In this document: positions 18,295 through 25,597 of the stretch, in pieces
How positions within the stretch are numbered: the first letter of the stretch is position 1
Layout of the letters: each line of letters starts with the position of its first letter
IMG/VR virus record: IMGVR_UViG_3300036770_004386
Location: 1 to 34,644 of that record
Length of the DNA: 34,644 bases
Reading direction: 5' to 3' (one strand)
Source: a virus
Program-made: the position numbers and the translations under genes
Notes under the pieces: generated by a model
Database searches by the model: none
Told to the model about the DNA's origin: nothing
What the model saw: only the letters and a program-made list of their open reading frames with translations

Positions 18295-18969
18295 ATGACT
18301 TTACCCACAGATTATGTAGATGGCGACGTTCTCACAGCCGCTGATGTCAACGCCATCACGGTGGCTGTCAACAGCAACACAACTGGCAAATTGAGCGTTG
18401 GCACGTTCAATGCTAAGGGTGATCTGCTAGTTGGTTTGACTAACGACAGTGTTGGTGTACTGTCGGTTGGTACGAATGGATATTTGCTTTCGGCTAGTTC
18501 TGGCTCAGCCTCTGGTTTGGCGTGGACAGCGGCAGGTGGAAAACTGATCGGTTTCGGATATGGCACTGATACCACTGAACGGTCTACAACGTCCGCGAGT
18601 GCAGTTGACATCAGCGGTCTGAGTGTCACGTATACGCCAGTTTCAGCATCTAGTACGTTGGTTATTGATATGTTTGTGACTGCTGAAATCTACCGGACTG
18701 GTGGCACTCCACAAGCCAGAACTGGCAAAGTGATTTTGAATGAATCTGGCGTATTTACACAAACAGCAGAATTTGGTGCAACATTGGATGCATCTAGCAG
18801 CAACCCAAATAACCAGTTCAGTCCAGTGCATATTAGAGCGGTTGTGGCATCTACTGGAACTTCTGCTAGAACTTTCAAAGGGCAAATGGCAACTACTACG
18901 ACTGACAACACAGTTTTTATTAAAAACAATATCGCAACTGGCGTTATTAGTGTTATGGAGATTGGCTGA
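18295..18969 (+). CDS. Minor tail / short fibre protein
   Basis: 224 residues with a TAGGAG ribosome site. It opens TLPTDYVDGDVLTAADVNAI, a common phage fibre N-terminus. Next comes AKGDLLVGLTNDSVGVLSVG with GLAWTAAG, a motif also present in the collagen-like fibre. The C-terminal half is a beta-sandwich-like domain (GLSVTYTPVSASSTLVIDMF). Probably a tail-tip fibre or receptor-contact protein. Confidence 0.8.
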   Translation: MTLPTDYVDGDVLTAADVNAITVAVNSNTTGKLSVGTFNAKGDLLVGLTNDSVGVLSVGTNGYLLSASSGSASGLAWTAAGGKLIGFGYGTDTTERSTTSASAVDISGLSVTYTPVSASSTLVIDMFVTAEIYRTGGTPQARTGKVILNESGVFTQTAEFGATLDASSSNPNNQFSPVHIRAVVASTGTSARTFKGQMATTTTDNTVFIKNNIATGVISVMEIG

Positions 18970-19283
18970 TGGGAATCACATACGCTCATGCTTTCGCTCG
19001 ACTTGCACCAGGATGTGCTTGGAAATGCGATGGCGACACATCAGTTTACGAGAATTACACTTGGTTGGATAACAGTTCGATACCCACTAAAACAGCGTGT
19101 GATGCGATCATCGCGGAACTTGAGGCCGAGGTTGCGCTCGATCAGTTGAAGCGTGCACGTCAAGCGGCTTACCAGGTTGAGGCCGATCCGCTGTATTTCG
19201 GCTGGCAGCGCGGGGAGAACACCGAACAGCAGTGGTTGGATAAAGTCGCGGAGATCCGCGCCAGATACCCCTACCCAGCATGA
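18969..19283 (+). CDS. Tail-associated small protein, possible fibre chaperone
   Basis: 104 residues. It begins with a short domain (TYAHAFARLAPGCAWKCDGD, YTWLDNSSIPTKTACDAIIA), followed by an alpha-helical stretch (LEAEVALDQLKRARQAAYQV) and a basic WLDKVAEIRARYPYP tail. Proteins of this layout follow fibre genes in aquatic phages and may assist fibre assembly. Overlaps both neighbours by a few bases. Confidence 0.7.
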   Translation: MGITYAHAFARLAPGCAWKCDGDTSVYENYTWLDNSSIPTKTACDAIIAELEAEVALDQLKRARQAAYQVEADPLYFGWQRGENTEQQWLDKVAEIRARYPYPA

Positions 19284-19858
19284 AATATCCTGTCCTGCCG
19301 GTGATCATGCCTGCTGACCTGCGAGGTCAGGCTAACGGTCAACTAGATCTACGTCTTTTGCGACCGTTGAAAGGCACCAAAGGTATCCTGTATCATCAGG
19401 CTGCCACTGCTTTTAACTGTCTCCAGTTAGAAGCCTACTTCGCAGGGATCGACCTGCAGTCCACTTCCACGGCAGACACCTACCGTACATATAGTCAGCA
19501 GGAACGGACTTTCCTCGCTCGTTATTCGCCTATTCCTACGACCCGTATTCCGGTGGTGACACGCAAATGGGACGGGAAACGGTGGTGGTTGAAGCGTGGT
19601 TCTGCACCTAGTGCTGCACCAGGGACCAGCAACCATGGTTTAGGTTTGGCGATCGATATCGCCAACACATCAGGGAAACGGCTGGCTTGGATGCTAGGTC
19701 CAAATCCGTTGCTGTCACCTGTGTTGAAGTATGGGTTCAGTTGGGAAGTTGAATCTGGACCTAACGCCGAGGCTTGGCACATCCGCTACGTTTGTGGTGA
19801 CACTCCACCGCAGGCGGTGTTAGATGCTGTCGCAGTGTTCCCCGATTTGAAAGCATAG
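19280..19858 (+). CDS. Endolysin, M15-family D-Ala-D-Ala carboxypeptidase-like
   Basis: 192 residues, no signal peptide. The zinc motif SNHGLGLAIDIAN (SxHxxGxAxD) and the later EAWHIRYVCG (ExWH) are the hallmarks of peptidase M15/VanY. TSTADTYRTYSQQERTFLA is the usual substrate-side segment. The enzyme would cut peptide cross-links in the host wall at lysis. It is followed at once by two small membrane proteins, so this is the lysis cassette. Confidence 0.9.
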   Translation: MKYPVLPVIMPADLRGQANGQLDLRLLRPLKGTKGILYHQAATAFNCLQLEAYFAGIDLQSTSTADTYRTYSQQERTFLARYSPIPTTRIPVVTRKWDGKRWWLKRGSAPSAAPGTSNHGLGLAIDIANTSGKRLAWMLGPNPLLSPVLKYGFSWEVESGPNAEAWHIRYVCGDTPPQAVLDAVAVFPDLKA

Positions 19859-19861
19859 GAT

Positions 19862-20059
19862 ATGAAACCGCTAGCGATGAAACTACTGGCCACTTTCACC
19901 TACCATGCCGGTACGATTTTGCCTACCGCGTCGTTGTTGGGTGGTTGGGAGATTTGGAAGGCTGCTCTAACCGCTGGCGTATCCGCTTGCGTACAAGTGT
20001 TGGTAGAGGAATCTAAAGCATATTTGGCTAAGTCGCGAGTTGAGCAGGCCGATGAATGA
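19862..20059 (+). CDS. Holin-like small membrane protein
   Basis: 65 residues. A central moderately hydrophobic stretch (TYHAGTILPTASLLGGWEIW, then AALTAGVSACVQVLV) is followed by a charged tail, a layout like short actinophage holins. It directly follows the endolysin, and its end overlaps the second membrane protein. The holin role rests on position and hydrophobicity. Confidence 0.65.
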   Translation: MKPLAMKLLATFTYHAGTILPTASLLGGWEIWKAALTAGVSACVQVLVEESKAYLAKSRVEQADE

Positions 20060-20240
20060 TTGGGTTTCGGTTCTCGTAGCGGTTGTTGGTGCTGGCGGTC
20101 CTGTCGTCGCGTTGATCATGCGACTGGACCGTAAGAACGACAGCCAGCATGGTGAGAACGCACGCACTTTAAACCGTATCGAGCAGAAGGTTGATAAGGT
20201 AGACGAACGTCTTTACGATCACGTCAAAGATCATTCTTAA
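20052..20240 (+). CDS. Second small membrane protein of the lysis cassette
   Basis: 62 residues from the ATG at 20052. One N-terminal transmembrane segment (WVSVLVAVVGAGGPVVALIM) is followed by a charged coiled-coil tail (LNRIEQKVDKVDERLYDHVK). One TM plus a cytosolic coiled coil fits an actinophage holin, an antiholin or a lysis regulator. Which of the two adjacent proteins is the holin cannot be decided here. Confidence 0.65.
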   Translation: MNDWVSVLVAVVGAGGPVVALIMRLDRKNDSQHGENARTLNRIEQKVDKVDERLYDHVKDHS

Positions 20241-20261
20241 TCCACACGAGCGGAGGGTAAC

Positions 20262-20507
20262 GTGGCTATGAAGAAAAGTTTGTTGCAGGATATCCATGCG
20301 GCCAATATAGGGAAAACAGGTCGATCTTGTACCGTAGGGTTGGTTATCAACACTATTGGTGATGAGGCTGACGAGTTGAAAGCAGCGTTGAAAGACCCTA
20401 CTATTCCTAGTACGGTTATCGCTAAGGTGCTTACGGGTCGTGGATTCCGTGTGTCTGGTGATGTGATGGCGCGCCATCGTCGTGGTGAGTGTCGCTGTGA
20501 GTCTTAA
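20262..20507 (+). CDS. Small HTH-like DNA-binding protein
   Basis: 81 residues from GTG 20262 with a GGAGG ribosome site. The core CTVGLVINTIGDEADELKAA, then STVIAKVLTGRGFRVSGDVM and a final ARHRRGEC, resembles small actinophage proteins with a helix-turn-helix. They often lie directly upstream of a phosphoesterase, as here. Possible transcription or DNA-binding factor; unverified. Confidence 0.65.
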   Translation: MAMKKSLLQDIHAANIGKTGRSCTVGLVINTIGDEADELKAALKDPTIPSTVIAKVLTGRGFRVSGDVMARHRRGECRCES

Positions 20508-21561
20508 CGACGAGATCCGCGAACTTGCAGATCTAGAGGCACGCGGAGAGAACCTGAAACTTCGTCGCGAACGCGATCGTGTCCACCATCTAAATGCACA
20601 GTTGGTAGATAAGATCAATGAACTGCAAACTGCGTTGGAGATCGTAGAACGAGCGGAGTCTGCGACGATCGAACCACCTAAATGGATGCTACCGCGCCCA
20701 TCATCACGTAAGAAACACGCAACATTGGCGTTGCTACTATCAGACTGTCATTTCGATGAAGTGGTAGAACCAACGGAAGTTGGCGATCTGAATAAGTATG
20801 ATCGTCAAATTGCGGAGATCCGTCTGCGTCTTTGGGTGGAGAACAGCGTGAAAATCGCACGTCACCATCTCGCTGGTATGACCTATGATGGTGTGTTGGT
20901 GATGTTGGGTGGCGACACTTTCAGCGGCGACATTCACGATGAACTGTCGCAAACCAATGAAGACACGATGTTAGGGTCACTCCTACATTGGTCTGAGCAG
21001 ATTTCTGCTGCGTTGCACATTTTGGCAGATGAGTTTGGGAAAGTACATGTGGCGGCTGTCCCTGGTAACCACGGTCGTACCAGTCGGAAACCGCGAGCAA
21101 AACTCCGCGCACGCACCAACTTCGATTGGCTGTTAGGTAAGATGGTTGAACGTCATTTCACTGGCGATAACCGGTTCAGTTTTCAGATCTCCGATAACGC
21201 GGATTGTATGATCCAAGTCTATGAGTATGGTCATCTGTTGACTCATGGTGATCAGGTGAATGGCGGTGGCGGTATCGGTGGTATTTGGCCACCTATCATG
21301 CGGATGCGTGCACGTAAAGCGCAACGTGCGATGGAGATAGGACAGCCGTTCCACACCATGTGGTTAGGTCACTGGCATCAATATATCTCAACACCCAATT
21401 TGATCGTGAACGGTTCTACTAAGGGTACGGATGAGTACGCTTGGTTGAACAATTTCGGCCATGAACAGCCACAGCAGGCGTTGGCGATCATCACACCAGA
21501 GCATAACGTGACGATCCAGGCTCCGGTGTTTTGTAGCGACAGGAAGTTGGAGAAATGGTAG
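20497..21561 (+). CDS. Calcineurin-like metallophosphoesterase
   Basis: About 354 residues. I prefer GTG 20497, which has a GGTGAG ribosome-like site; in-frame GTGs at 20482 and 20485 are alternatives. A helical N-terminus (RELADLEARGENLKLRRERD) precedes the phosphoesterase core: SDCHFDE, LGGDTFSGD, VPGNHGR, LTHGDQ and the final LGHWHQ metal-binding motif. This is the SbcD/Mre11-type superfamily; substrates range from DNA ends to nucleotides. It lies at the end of the late arm after the lysis genes, a position seen in other actinophages. Confidence 0.85.
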   Translation: MSLNDEIRELADLEARGENLKLRRERDRVHHLNAQLVDKINELQTALEIVERAESATIEPPKWMLPRPSSRKKHATLALLLSDCHFDEVVEPTEVGDLNKYDRQIAEIRLRLWVENSVKIARHHLAGMTYDGVLVMLGGDTFSGDIHDELSQTNEDTMLGSLLHWSEQISAALHILADEFGKVHVAAVPGNHGRTSRKPRAKLRARTNFDWLLGKMVERHFTGDNRFSFQISDNADCMIQVYEYGHLLTHGDQVNGGGGIGGIWPPIMRMRARKAQRAMEIGQPFHTMWLGHWHQYISTPNLIVNGSTKGTDEYAWLNNFGHEQPQQALAIITPEHNVTIQAPVFCSDRKLEKW

Positions 21562-21824
21562 CCAACCACGTAACTGCACACGATCTCGTGCCACCTTACA
21601 TGTCGGACAATTGGCCTGATTCGATCCCGATGCAAACCATGGTGATCATGGCAGGACTGCGACCTGATGGTGCGCACGGTCTACACGCAGTTCATAACAC
21701 TGATGCACCTATTTGGGTGTTGATGGGGATGTTACGTGCAGTTCTGGCTGATTTGGAACACACGTGGGCTAATGCGTCTTGGATCACCAATGAAGATGAG
21801 GATGATGACGATGACGAGTCGTGA
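21555..21824 (+). CDS. Hypothetical protein with acidic tail
   Basis: 89 residues, coupled to the phosphoesterase (start inside its last codons). The helical body includes WPDSIPMQTMVIMAGLRPDG and WVLMGMLRAVLADLEHTW, and ends in a run of Asp/Glu. No family recognised. The acidic tail could mimic DNA or bind a basic partner; speculative. Confidence 0.65.
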   Translation: MVANHVTAHDLVPPYMSDNWPDSIPMQTMVIMAGLRPDGAHGLHAVHNTDAPIWVLMGMLRAVLADLEHTWANASWITNEDEDDDDDES

Positions 21825-22098
21825 TTTGCAGATGGTGTGTCTTTGGTGGCGTGATGCGCACGCGGTTACCGATACCTGGACTGCGGTAGAAGAACTTGAT
21901 GATGAGCCATGTATCGTCCATTCGATCGGGTTTCTGCTGCGTGATGTGAAACCTGGTCATATTGTGTTGGCTCAGTCGATGATCGATGGTGAAGAGTACG
22001 GGGATGTTGATCACGTGTTGGCTATCCCGTCTGCTATGGTGGTGAGGATCGAATCGTTACACCAGTTGCCGTTGATCCCGGTAGAGCCTCCAGCCTGA
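21811..22098 (+). CDS. Hypothetical protein, last gene of the late arm
   Basis: 95 residues from ATG 21811 with a GAGG site nine bases upstream; several ATGs further up are in frame. The body DLQMVCLWWRDAHAVTDTWT, PCIVHSIGFLLRDVKPGHIV and the closing AIPSAMVVRIESLHQLP resemble small phage proteins found near packaging or lysis genes. Function unknown. Overlaps the previous gene and is followed by the hairpin cluster. Confidence 0.65.
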   Translation: MTSRDLQMVCLWWRDAHAVTDTWTAVEELDDEPCIVHSIGFLLRDVKPGHIVLAQSMIDGEEYGDVDHVLAIPSAMVVRIESLHQLPLIPVEPPA

Positions 22099-22184
22099 CT
22101 GTCCCCTTCTGGTCAGGTTGGTGAGAGGCTATTAGCCTCCGCTTTGAGCACCAGCCAGATCCACCTCCGTCTGGCTGGTGCTCA
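22094..22184 (+). terminator. Tandem hairpins ending the late arm
   Basis: Three stems in a row: CCTGAC/GTCAGG (22094-22117, covering the stop codon), GAGGCT/AGCCTC around ATT (22125-22139), and a perfect 15-bp stem TGAGCACCAGCCAGA / TCTGGCTGGTGCTCA (22145-22184, 10-base loop). The last is strong enough to act as a terminator for one or both directions. Confidence 0.7.
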
Positions 22185-22264
22185 GCGTAGGGTACATACA
22201 TCTGTGCTAGGGTCGGTGTAGGCACACGGCACAGTGCTGGTCACCATGGGTTGCTGCCATGGAT

Positions 22265-22299
22265 GTTTCGCCGCCCTTCTCCCCCAAGGGCGGCGAAAC
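22265..22299 (+). terminator. 14-bp hairpin with T-run (intrinsic terminator)
   Basis: GTTTCGCCGCCCTT (22265-22278) pairs perfectly with AAGGGCGGCGAAAC (22286-22299) around a 7-base loop, and is followed by TGTTTT. It lies between the convergent late and early arms and should end rightward late transcription. The rest of 22185-22397 shows no gene; it holds repeat copy A at 22358. Confidence 0.8.
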
Positions 22300-22357
22300 T
22301 GTTTTCACGGAAGGCTTTCTTTTCTCAGGGTGCTGTGTAAATACCCTCGAGCCTTCA

Positions 22358-22386
22358 GAGGCCAAGGGAAGGCCACGGAGATACCA
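22358..22386 (-). repeat. 29-bp dispersed repeat, copy A
   Basis: The reverse complement matches 34132-34160 at 27 of 29 bases. It lies just beyond the 3' end of the primase gene in otherwise noncoding DNA. A third related copy lies inside the exonuclease gene (25940-25965). Confidence 0.85.
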
Positions 22387-22397
22387 AGGAAAGCCTT

Positions 22398-24281
22398 CTA
22401 GAGCAGATAGTCGTCTAGTGCGGATTCATCTGCGGCGAACCCTGCGTGGCGCGCCCTGATCTTTACAGCCGCTCGCAGCGCAGCGTTACTGGCCTGGACA
22501 CCCATTTCCGTGAGGATCGCTCTAACCTTCCGGCTGGACAGTAGCGGATCGACCTGCAACTCATCCAACTGCGCTACCAGGGCTAGTGCGCCATCGGGGA
22601 GTGGTGCGGCATGGGCGATCTCAAACCGTAGCGGATCTTCACTCATCCGTAATTCCACCTTCTCTGGTACCCAACCCATACGGGCTTTCCTGGTTTTCAA
22701 ACTGTATAGATCGCTACCTGATCGGGTCATCTGCCAAACCACGTCTACATCGTCGTTCTTAGCGGAACTTCCACGCTGTCCACGTTCTAGATCTTTACCG
22801 GCATGGTCTATACGTAGGAACGCGCGACCAGCACGCTTAAGATAGATACCGGTGTTCCTGTAGAACGCACGTACGGTATCGGCCTCGTTTTCTTCACCTT
22901 GCACCGCACGACCGAAAGTGTCGAATACCACCAGTTCCGCATCACACAACTCTGCCAATCTCGCGACCTGCGCGCCGCCAGTTTCACTGTCCAAACTGTC
23001 AATATCCGGTAGCAGTGCATAACGTAGATTGGAAAGGTTGTGTTCTGGCGTATATCCCATCGATTCCAGTCGTTCTGCGAGGTCGTCGGGTGTCATCTCG
23101 TAGTCTAGGTAGAGGACACGTCGCGGTTTCTGCGGATGACCGAAAATTGGTGTGCCGGTGGCGATCGCCGCACACAGCCACAACGCAAGTAGGCTTTTAC
23201 CAGTGCCACCTGGTGCGAAAATCGCATGGGCGCGAGCCTCAGCGATCAACGGTTCCGCCAACCATTCCGCTACCGTATGGTCCTGCTCCCAAAACGTAGG
23301 CCAGTCGATCAACATCCCCAACAGACGTTGGTCGCGATCGTCGCTCGTCGGTTGACCCAACAAGTCATCTAAATCTGGTTGTTCAGTGACGTGTTCTTCA
23401 CGTAGCAGTGATTTGGCTGCGGCACTGCGATCTCCGTTGAAATCGCGACACGCCATATAACCAAACCGGCTGTACGCACCAGCCGGTAGCCATAAGATCG
23501 ACGAGGTGAACACCACCAGCACATCTTGGCCTTTATAACCGACAGTGGCGGATGTGCCTTCACGTGTGGTTTTACCAGGACGTGTCCAATATTGCTCACC
23601 ATCACGATCTGAATGGCTGTAGATCCAACCATCGCGCGACAGCAGATCTTCCCACGTCGTACGAGCGTTATATCTCGCTGCCGGTCCATCACCATCGTTA
23701 GATATTGGTGTAGTAGGTGGTTCAGCCTGCGGATTAGTGATCAAATTGACCAACCATTTGGGCATCGGCGCAGGTTGGATATCTGCCGGTGATCTACCTT
23801 CCACCCAACGGTATGGTGTCCCATTAGGGTGGACCGTTGGCGGTGCGAGAACTTGCCCACCATCACCACGTATATCGATCCCTACACCTAACCGTTTACC
23901 TGCGTCGTTGCGGATCTCCACGGCTGGTGGCGCGAGTAGGTAGAGGTGGCGACCACCGGAGCCGGTAGCCACCTCAACAGTTTCTGGTAGCGCACCGTAA
24001 CGCGATTCCAGTTTGGCGAAACTATCTGATCCTGACTGTTCCAGGTCGTGTTCGTCAATGTCAATGACGATCAGGTTCTGACCGGATGGTTGGGGACCGG
24101 TGGCGACACCAACACCATGGTTGGCGTACATACCGCGATACCAGTTGGAGATCGTCTGCTTATCAACCGTGGCTGCGTGTTGCCAAGCGGTCATGGCAGG
24201 TCGTTTCATCCCTGGTTTGATCGGGAGCACTCGCCAACCTAGATCAGCAAGTTGTAGGGCGGTTTGGAAACTGTCCATCAC
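22398..24281 (-). CDS. Bifunctional primase-polymerase / RepA-like helicase
   Basis: 627 residues. The N-terminal ~190 residues form an archaeo-eukaryotic primase-polymerase (PrimPol) domain: the metal-binding pair in IVIDIDEHD (D74, D76), TGSGGRHLYL with H112, and GVGIDIRGDGGQVLAPPTVH. The C-terminal half is a RecA-fold helicase of the RepA/AAA_25 type: Walker A in IFAPGGTGKSLLA (about 352-364), then RVLYLDYEMTPDDLAERL, the Walker-B-like VVFDTFGRAVQGEEN, and LRIDHAGKDLERGQRGSSAK. It would prime, extend and unwind viral DNA. No other DNA polymerase gene is visible, so this or a host enzyme copies the genome. Cyanophage S-2L, a known Z-genome phage, also uses a PrimPol. The start overlaps the nuclease gene upstream by four bases. 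Confidence 0.92.
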   Translation of the reverse strand: MMDSFQTALQLADLGWRVLPIKPGMKRPAMTAWQHAATVDKQTISNWYRGMYANHGVGVATGPQPSGQNLIVIDIDEHDLEQSGSDSFAKLESRYGALPETVEVATGSGGRHLYLLAPPAVEIRNDAGKRLGVGIDIRGDGGQVLAPPTVHPNGTPYRWVEGRSPADIQPAPMPKWLVNLITNPQAEPPTTPISNDGDGPAARYNARTTWEDLLSRDGWIYSHSDRDGEQYWTRPGKTTREGTSATVGYKGQDVLVVFTSSILWLPAGAYSRFGYMACRDFNGDRSAAAKSLLREEHVTEQPDLDDLLGQPTSDDRDQRLLGMLIDWPTFWEQDHTVAEWLAEPLIAEARAHAIFAPGGTGKSLLALWLCAAIATGTPIFGHPQKPRRVLYLDYEMTPDDLAERLESMGYTPEHNLSNLRYALLPDIDSLDSETGGAQVARLAELCDAELVVFDTFGRAVQGEENEADTVRAFYRNTGIYLKRAGRAFLRIDHAGKDLERGQRGSSAKNDDVDVVWQMTRSGSDLYSLKTRKARMGWVPEKVELRMSEDPLRFEIAHAAPLPDGALALVAQLDELQVDPLLSSRKVRAILTEMGVQASNAALRAAVKIRARHAGFAADESALDDYLL

Positions 24282-24610
24282 AACGATTCTCTATAGAGCG
24301 TGGCCCACTGGTCAAGATCCATAACTGCGATCCAACCGCCGCCACGACGACGGATAAACAAAACACCATGTACAGTGCCAGCGTTCTGCTGCTGGCTACG
24401 CAACCCTGGTAAACCCTCGCGGATCGCACGTGCGATATCTGACCAGTTTTTCACCTGTGCAGTGCAATCCGGCAGTCCTTCCAAATCGCCGGTATCGTCC
24501 TGCCTACCTGCACCAAGTTTGCGACGTACAGTGAACCCCAACAGGTCAGACAGCAGTTTGGCTATCTCACGTTCGCCGCTGTCACCTTTACGTTTGTTTG
24601 GGTTCGCCAC
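24278..24610 (-). CDS. PD-(D/E)XK nuclease, Holliday-resolvase/VRR-like
   Basis: 110 residues from GTG 24610, which has AAGGA about ten bases upstream; the frame extends further but the extension looks non-coding. Conserved features are GDSGEREIAKLLSDLLGF, then TGDLEGLPDCTAQVKNW, where the D, then Q-V-K forms the nuclease metal site, and a final GVLFIRRRGGGWIAVMDLDQ. This matches small PD-(D/E)XK endonucleases that resolve branched DNA in replication or recombination. It lies directly before the primase in the same operon. Confidence 0.8.
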   Translation of the reverse strand: MANPNKRKGDSGEREIAKLLSDLLGFTVRRKLGAGRQDDTGDLEGLPDCTAQVKNWSDIARAIREGLPGLRSQQQNAGTVHGVLFIRRRGGGWIAVMDLDQWATLYRESL

Positions 24611-24639
24611 GTTGGTTGCGTCCTTATATTGAAAATGGA

Positions 24640-24726
24640 TTATTTCAGGTAGTGGTTGTCGGTCGCGAGAACGCCCAAGGTGAAACCCAGGACCACGCCG
24701 AGAACAACGCCGATCAAAATCGCCAT
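24640..24726 (-). CDS. Tiny single-pass membrane protein (28 aa)
   Basis: Begins with an ATG that overlaps the stop of the WhiB-like gene (TAATG). It encodes MAILIGVVLGVVLGFTLGVL followed by a short polar end ATDNHYLK. It is one transmembrane helix with regularly spaced glycines, a typical oligomerisation face. Too short for usual gene callers, but coupling and composition support it. Confidence 0.65.
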   Translation of the reverse strand: MAILIGVVLGVVLGFTLGVLATDNHYLK

Positions 24727-25082
24727 TATCGTTCACCTTTGTTCCGTTTCCTACGAAAATATTGACACCTACGGCAGGTGCAGATCATTGGATCAGCGAT
24801 CAGATCATGTCGATGTTTCTGCCGCTGTCGGCTCGTCATCCCTGCAGCGAAAGCATACGGTAGCGGATCAGGGATACTTTCTAAACACCAACGGTAACAA
24901 CGATCGAACACAGGACAGTTATCACAGTACTGTTTGGCGCGTTTCTGTTCTACCACTGACATTTCGCGGTGCAGCGGCTCAAACATATCTGAATTGAGCC
25001 GCTGCCCCGCGATTTTACAGTTGGCGTATTGCTGCCAATCAAACACCTGTAACGCGAGATCGACGTTCGATTTCTGATTCAT
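24726..25082 (-). CDS. WhiB-like protein (early leftward arm)
   Basis: 118 residues. Four cysteines with WhiB-like spacing: YANCKIAG, then YCDNCPVFDRCYRWC, followed by a turn AAGMTSRQRQ in place of the canonical GxWGG. The C-terminus adds a second pair (CTCRRC) and a basic tail. WhiB proteins bind an iron-sulphur cluster and sigma factor and occur only in actinobacteria and their phages. The weakened turn makes this a divergent member. Confidence 0.75.
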   Translation of the reverse strand: MNQKSNVDLALQVFDWQQYANCKIAGQRLNSDMFEPLHREMSVVEQKRAKQYCDNCPVFDRCYRWCLESIPDPLPYAFAAGMTSRQRQKHRHDLIADPMICTCRRCQYFRRKRNKGER

Positions 25083-25215
25083 ACCGTTTGATCAGCCGGA
25101 AGAGGATGTCTCCATCATCAGGACCGTGCGGTACGATCCTCTGGAGATAGTGAACTGTCACCACGAGCACATCGGTGGTCAGCAGTTGCATATCCACTTG
25201 GTCAGATGAGATCAT
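25039..25215 (-). CDS. Hypothetical small protein (58 aa)
   Basis: Begins at ATG 25215 inside the end of the preceding gene, and ends inside the WhiB-like gene. It contains a hydrophobic helix DMQLLTTDVLVVTVHYLQRI and a charged helix FRLIKRYESEIERRSR. No family recognised. Overlap with both neighbours fits the compact operon. Confidence 0.6.
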   Translation of the reverse strand: MISSDQVDMQLLTTDVLVVTVHYLQRIVPHGPDDGDILFRLIKRYESEIERRSRVTGV

Positions 25216-25597
25216 CAACATCGACCGGAGACTGTGCAACCACCTTAGCCTTGTACAATTTCGGTGCGTTGTAACCCTTCTGCTTGATCTCACCCAAACC
25301 GGTAAACTTCACCGTGAGCCGATTACCAACCAAAGTGGTGACTTTAGCGGCGGATGCGGCCTCGCGGATGGCGGTCACCATCTGACCACGAACCCACAGC
25401 GACTGTTCCTCACCATCGATATCAAGGTTGAACACGTAGACGTGCTTAGGGTCGCCATTGGGCCAGCGGCGGATCTCTCCGTTCAACTCCTTATCTTCCA
25501 TCTTGGAGATCGAGATCACAGTTCCGGTGACCGTATCCCCTATCTCTGCCAGCCGCACGGCTGGTGTTTTACTGCCAGATGACAGGAAATCATCCAT
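25202..25597 (-). CDS. Probable OB-fold protein, possible ssDNA-binding role
   Basis: 131 residues, mostly beta strand: LAEIGDTVTGTVISISKMED, HVYVFNLDIDGEEQSLWVRG, LVGNRLTVKFTGLGEIKQKG and a closing APKLYKAKVV. This family sits beside PD-(D/E)XK exonuclease genes in many actinophages. The pattern and acidic C-terminus (PVDVDDLI) fit a single-strand binding or recombination accessory protein, but that is inference. Confidence 0.65.
   Translation of the reverse strand: MDDFLSSGSKTPAVRLAEIGDTVTGTVISISKMEDKELNGEIRRWPNGDPKHVYVFNLDIDGEEQSLWVRGQMVTAIREAASAAKVTTLVGNRLTVKFTGLGEIKQKGYNAPKLYKAKVVAQSPVDVDDLI

Noticed and set aside
22259-22459. 66-residue plus-strand frame between the convergent arms
   Set aside because: It runs through a terminator hairpin and repeat copy A and into the primase gene on the other strand; no ribosome site.
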